From Psoroptes ovis (Eukaryota > Arthropoda > Arachnida > Sarcoptiformes > Psoroptidae): 64,000 nucleotides of DNA. Below are positions 59,294 through 64,000 of the stretch, piece after piece; positions within the stretch are counted from its first letter, which is position 1; every line of letters starts with the position of its first letter. Location of the stretch: NCBI GenBank assembly GCA_002943765.1, contig PQWQ01000007.1, forward strand, positions 808,501 to 872,500. The letters are read 5' to 3'. Position numbers and translations under genes: made by a program. Below the pieces are notes generated by a model. It was not told the DNA's origin and did not search any database. It was given only the letters and a program-made list of their open reading frames with translations.

Positions 59294-61413
59294 ATGTCGT
59301 CCAATCAACAGGCCGACAACAACAATCAGGTCCTTTATGGGCCTGGGCCTGTTGGTGGTGGTGGTGGTGATGCAAATAATGATGTCAATCAGGTGAGTTT
59401 ATTTTTATTTGATTTGAATTTTGATTAATAAATATTCTGTTTATTGTAGAATGCAATGAAAGGGGCAACAGCAGTTGCTGCAACCAGTCAATTATTACAA
59501 CAAGCGACTGCAGCTAACGCTGGCCAAGCATTACAGTACAGTATCATTCAACCACAAATTCAATTAGCTGATGGTCAAACAGCTGAAGCCATCTTTTTAC
59601 AAAATGGTCAACAAGCTATCCAAATATCGGGCAATCATCAGTTGTTGTCGCCAAATCAGCTTGTTCGTGCTACAGCAGCCAATACAGCTGCTGGACAAGC
59701 ACAGGCCCAAGCAGCGACACAAGCTCAGCAAGGACAACAAGTGTATATACAAGGATTGGGAAATGCAGTGATAAGCAATGGACAACCGATCGCTGTCAGA
59801 CAAGGTGGTGGTATCGTACAAGCTTTACAATTACCAGTCCAACAAACAATACCTGTTCAATCCATATCAACACAAAATGGTCAAGCAATATTGCAGACAA
59901 TCCAAATACCTATACAAGCATTACAGTCTCTGGGAGCGAATGTTCAGCAACCACAAATAGCCACTCATCAAATGATGCCTCAATTACAACAAGTCCAAAT
60001 GACGCCAATCACAGTGTCACAAGCATCAGCATCCCCTATCAAACAAGAACAAACAGACAGTGCCAATCAAATAGCTGTGAGTCAAGATTAATTGTTAATG
60101 TTTTAGATTTATTCATTAATTCATTTATTTAAAAAGGCTAACGCAAATAGCCATCTGGCAAGTGCTCAAGCCGGCCAGACTGTAATGAATATTCAACTTC
60201 CAAATGGTCAGATTGGGCAACTCATATCAGCAGCTCCAGCAGTTTGGCCTGCAAATTCTGTCAATATATCGAACATTGGTGATTTACTAGGGATGCGAGG
60301 ACAAAACGTCATACAAGTTCAAGGCTTACAAAGTGTTCAAGGTTTGCAAACTATCCAACTCCAAGGAGGTAATTATATTTTATTAGCATACGATTAGTTG
60401 ATAAATGAAATGTTTATTCTCCAAAATTCACAGGTAACATAATAGCCAACGCACCTAATGGCCAACAAGTTGGTCCTCTAAGTCCAATACAAGCCATACA
60501 GATAGCTAATAACAATCAAATCATACACCAAGTCCAACAAGATCCAAATGATCCGAATAAATGGCAATTTGTTGCAGCACCAACGAATGCATTACAAGTT
60601 CAAGGTGCCATACAAGCGAATTTTGCTACAGCCGCAACTTCCGCTGCTGGGACAGCTGCTGATGGCCAAACACATCAAATGAATAATGCGGCTGTTACAA
60701 CTGTTGCAGCAGCAACACCTGCAGGTGTTGTTGGTGTAAATGTCGGAGCTGCAACTCCCACAACTGTTGTTAGTCAAGATGGTCAACCGACCAGGAAACT
60801 GCGTCGTGTTGCATGTACATGTCCAAATTGTCGTGATGGTGAAGGTCGTAATAGTGATACTAAAAAGAAACAACATATTTGTCACATTCCAGGATGTAAT
60901 AAAGTTTATGGAAAAACATCTCATCTACGTGCACATTTACGTTGGCATACTGGTGAGCGGCCATTCGTTTGTAATTGGTTATTTTGTGGGAAACGTTTTA
61001 CACGTTCTGATGAGCTTCAAAGACATCGACGTACACATACAGGTGAAAAAAGGTTTCAATGTGCTGAATGTTTAAAAAGATTTATGCGAAGTGATCATTT
61101 ATCGAAACATTTGAAAACACATCAAGCTAGACGAATGGCACAAGCTGCACAGCAACAACAGCAGCAACAACAACAACAAACACAACAAATACAAATTCCA
61201 GTTAGTTTATCTCATCAACAACAAATACAATTAAATCCAAATGATATTGTTACGAATAATCAACAACAACAACAACAAGTTTTGACAACAGCGGCAACAA
61301 CAGCAGCAGCTGTAGCGCAACAACAACAACAGCAGCAGCCAGCAACTACAACATTAATCATTACATCAAATAATTTAGGATCATTAAATGATCAAGTAAA
61401 AACGTCTGCATAA
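59294..61413 (+). CDS. Spps: Sp1-4-type C2H2 zinc-finger transcription factor
   Basis: Four exons: 59294-59392, 59450-60076, 60137-60368, 60434-61413, giving 645 aa; junctions GT-AG and in frame. A Gln/Ala-rich activation region with repeated NGQ/IQ motifs is typical of Sp1/Sp3/Sp4. The Buttonhead box (CTCPNC, about 449) is followed by three C2H2 fingers at about 466-550 with KTSHLRAH, RSDELQRH and RSDHLSKH recognition helices. These bind GC/GT boxes. A Gln-run tail follows. The long glutamine-rich N-terminus places it with Sp1-4 (Drosophila Spps) rather than Sp5 or Sp6-9/btd. Spps is known to bind Polycomb response elements together with Pho. The orthology call is by layout, not phylogeny. 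Confidence 0.9.
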
Positions 61414-61896
61414 TCATGATTATTATTATTTAATATTTTGTTTCAAATTCTTTATATACATATATCAATCAATGGATGCCTTTAAAAATTATTTCAAATC
61501 AAGATTTATATAAATATTATATAAATATCATCATCACCATATTATTATTATTATCATGAATCATTTTTTCACAAATTATGTTCAATATTTATTCCATAAA
61601 AAAAATGAATTGTATTATCAATTTTGTATTGTTTTTTTCTTTTTCGTCGTTCATCCATCACTCATTTTTTTTGACCGCGAATTTAATTTTCAAATTTTGA
61701 AAAATAAAAAAAAAAATTTCGAATCGTCCTTTATGAACGATGTTTGTAAATATTTTTGTTTCGCAATTTTTTTTGTTTTGTTTTGATTTTTGCGTTGTTT
61801 TTGCTCTTTGTCTCCCCGTTCAAAAATCAATGATTTCGATTCATTTCATTTGATGAAAAAAAAGCGTAAACAAAATTCCTCTGAAAATCAAAAACA
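61414..61896. other. intergenic region Sp gene/RNF41
   Basis: Sp-gene 3' UTR and RNF41 promoter within about 480 bp. AT-rich with ATT repeats near 61537-61555 and poly-A at 61706-61718. A 76-codon frame at 61556-61786 is compositionally AT-driven and not accepted. Confidence 0.5.
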
Positions 61897-63036
61897 ATGG
61901 GTTATGATGTTACAAGATTTCGAAATGGTCAAGTAGATGAAGAATTAATTTGTCCAATTTGTACATCGGTTCTAGAGGAACCATTACAGGCACCGAATTG
62001 TGAACATGCATTTTGTTCTGCTTGTATTAAGGTATTTTTGAAATGGTTTTTTTGATGACTATTTTTATTTATTTATTTATGATTTTCTGTGATTTAGGAA
62101 TGGTTAGATCATGATCTTATTTGTCCAGTTGATCGACAACCATTAACAATGAATGATTTGAAACCAGTGCCTAGAATATTAAGAAATTTACTTTCACGCC
62201 TTGAAATTGTCTGTGATAATAGTGAATATGGTTGTCAAGAGATTGTTAAATTAGAATCATTACAATCTCATCAAAAAGAATGTAAATTTAATCCAAAACG
62301 ACCGATTGAATGTGCTAAAGGTTGTGGTGTTATTATACCGAAAGATGAACTACAGGTTTGATATATTAGAATCAAAAGAACATGGTTTTAATTTCATATA
62401 TTTCATTTTTAATTCCAGAATCATAATTGTCTCAAAGATCTTCGTACATTCGTTGAACAAGAATCGAAAAAAATGGAACAACAATATCAAGAATTGAAAG
62501 GTTATCTAAATTCGATACGTGATTGTTTACGTCAAATAATACCATTGACAGCGACTGGGGCAGCAGCAGCAGCATCATCCTCATCATCAACATTATCATT
62601 ACCACCACCAATGAATTCAGGTTCACCATCATCAACAACATTTAAGCTAATACCGATTTGGTGTCATTTTTTTCCATATGCACGTGTTTTACGATGGGGT
62701 GGTTTAATCAGTACACCTGATCTGTCGATACAATTAGCAGTGAAAAAATCATTACTCGATACTGGTTGTCCGAATTCAACCGTAAATGAACTGATGGAAA
62801 ATTCACATGAACGTAAATGGCCACCTGGTTTAAGTACGCTTGAAATCCGTCAAGTTAATCGACAATTATTTTCCAATTATATTTGTCGTCGTATACCTGG
62901 ACAACAAGCTGTCCTAGTGACTAGTTATGAAAATCAACATATGAATGATGATATGATATTGGAACCAGGATTGATAATGATATTTGCACATGGTATCGAA
63001 TATCATGATACATTTAATAATCATAATAATCGTTAA
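61897..63036 (+). CDS. RNF41: RNF41/NRDP1 E3 ubiquitin ligase
   Basis: Three exons: 61897-62031, 62098-62355, 62419-63036, giving 336 aa (human 317). It opens MGYDVTRFRNGQVDEELICPIC as in human NRDP1. The RING is the unusual C3HC3D form (CPIC ... CEHAFCSACI ... CPVDR) at 19-60. It is followed by a zinc-finger region (CDNSEYGCQEI ... HQKECKFNPKRPIECAKGCGVIIPKDEL), a coiled coil (about 132-160), a Ser/Ala-rich insert that accounts for the extra length, and the substrate/USP8-binding domain (RWGGLISTPDLSIQ, HERKWPPGLSTLEIRQ, YENQHMNDDMILEPGLIMIFAHGIE). In vertebrates it ubiquitinates ErbB3 and other receptors and is stabilised by USP8. All junctions in frame. Confidence 0.96.
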
Positions 63037-64000
63037 CTCCGAAAATATTTCGAGACAATCAAATACACATATTCAAGTATGTTTACACTGATCGACGAAA
63101 TTCTTTAATTTTTCCGAAATCTGTCTTTACAATTCAATCTTCTGAACTAAATCCTTCAGTCAATCAGCCTGAATCTTGATTCAAATTTTTCCACATTGAA
63201 AGGAAACAACCCCACCAAATACGATTCTGTTCTATTCTTCCTAAAATTTTCTGATCTTTTCCTCGATATTTTCCATGTGAATTATCTGTAAAAAAAAAAC
63301 ACCGAAAAAATTCTCTTATTTACCCAATCACAATGATTTTTTATATGAAAACTTTTCAATTTTTTAATCATTCAATTTTCAAACTAAATTTTTTTTTTCA
63401 AAACTCTCAAAAATTCTTTGAATAAATTCTTTGAAATAATTGGCTTTTACGTATCGATAACAATAACATTTTCATTGTTTCATTAATTCAATTCTACTGA
63501 TCATTTGAATATGCGCCATTTTTCCATTGATTCATTTAATATGATTATCATTTCATCGTCAAAAAATATTCCAAAATCCATTTGGATTAATTTATTTGAC
63601 AAATTTTTTTCCATCTTTCAGCCTCTATCTGTCTGTCTTGGTTTTTTTTTTCTCAGTGAAAATATTCTTTGAAAATGTAAAGAATGAATAAATAAATGAA
63701 TGAACACAAACCAAAAATGCCAAGAGAATTTCAAACTAAACCAAACCAAAGAGGCGTAGTCACTTTTTGGTTTTACCAATAAAACCAAAATTATTACATG
63801 AACAACAACAACAACACATTTAAATACACATTCAGATCGACCAAAATACAAAAAAAAAAATAGAAAAAATAAAAAAATCTGACAGAGGTCGCTACGATAG
63901 CTTTGTTTTTTCTGTTTTCATTTTTTGTTTTGTTTACAAAAGTGGAAATAGGAAATGGTCGTCGTAGAGGACGCCACCACCTGTCAGTAAACAAAATTAA
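63037..64000. other. RNF41 3' region and window end
   Basis: AT-rich, no supported gene. Minus-strand frames at 63618-63994 are read through poly-T and microsatellite DNA. A less AT-rich stretch at about 63880-63990 (GGTCGCTACGATAGC ... GTCGTCGTAGAGGACGCC) might be the 5' end of a gene beyond the window, but nothing recognisable is encoded. Confidence 0.5.

Noticed and set aside
1..64000. CRISPR array, operon or prokaryotic origin
   Set aside because: No regularly spaced repeats with unique spacers. Spliced metazoan genes dominate.

Overview
The window looks like nuclear DNA of a compact, very AT-rich arthropod genome. The proteins are metazoan and arthropod-like: a Cad96Ca-type receptor kinase, a foraging-type PKG, an Spps/Sp1-4-type factor, an integrin alpha. 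Most introns are about 50-100 bp. The proteins are loaded with Asn, Gln, Ser and His runs, and intergenic DNA is full of ATG/ATT microsatellites. A mite of the dust-mite type (Astigmata, e.g. Dermatophagoides) fits best. That is an inference; no species-diagnostic sequence was seen.

Layout. Positions 1-22420 form a gene desert with no convincing host gene. It holds four of the window's seven ~80 bp near-palindromic mariner-like MITEs, small hairpins and tandem repeats, and one Ty1/copia retrotransposon at 16396-20197. The copia element has two 158-bp LTRs that look identical, a 5-bp target duplication, and a pol that is broken near its 3' end. From 22421 the window is gene-dense, with ten host genes: OLA1 (+), Cad96Ca-like RTK (-), a PALS1/stardust-like MAGUK (+), VPS8 (-), cGMP-dependent protein kinase (+), Bax inhibitor-1/TMBIM6 (+), HAPSTR1/C16orf72-like (+), integrin alpha (-), an SLC35A-like nucleotide-sugar transporter (+), an Sp1-4-type zinc-finger factor (+) and RNF41/NRDP1 (+) (eleven counting the transporter).

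I rebuilt the exon structures by hand and checked them by reading-frame arithmetic. All spliced lengths are multiples of three except the integrin's with its simplest splice sites. Spliced lengths are close to the known families: OLA1 397 aa, TMBIM6 237 aa, VPS8 1453 aa, PKG 919 or 951 aa. The genes do not form a pathway. They are housekeeping, trafficking and signalling genes packed together, with tail-to-tail pairs (OLA1/Cad96Ca and MAGUK/VPS8) whose poly(A) signals face each other within about 50 bp.

Most interesting points: (1) OLA1 intron 1 can only be removed in frame as an AT-AC intron of the U2-like ATAAGT class. (2) The copia primer-binding site matches the anticodon stem-loop of elongator tRNA-Met, suggesting half-tRNA priming with a tRNA different from the usual initiator. 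(3) The LTRs are identical while pol is clearly defective. (4) Two sub-families of ~80 bp TA-flanked hairpin MITEs share an outer terminus. (5) A 2-bp AT expansion in an integrin alpha exon may be frame-compensated by a tandem splice acceptor. (6) A stop-free 66-nt intron would fake a membrane segment in HAPSTR1. (7) Two CTCF-core motifs lie 45 bp apart between PKG and TMBIM6.
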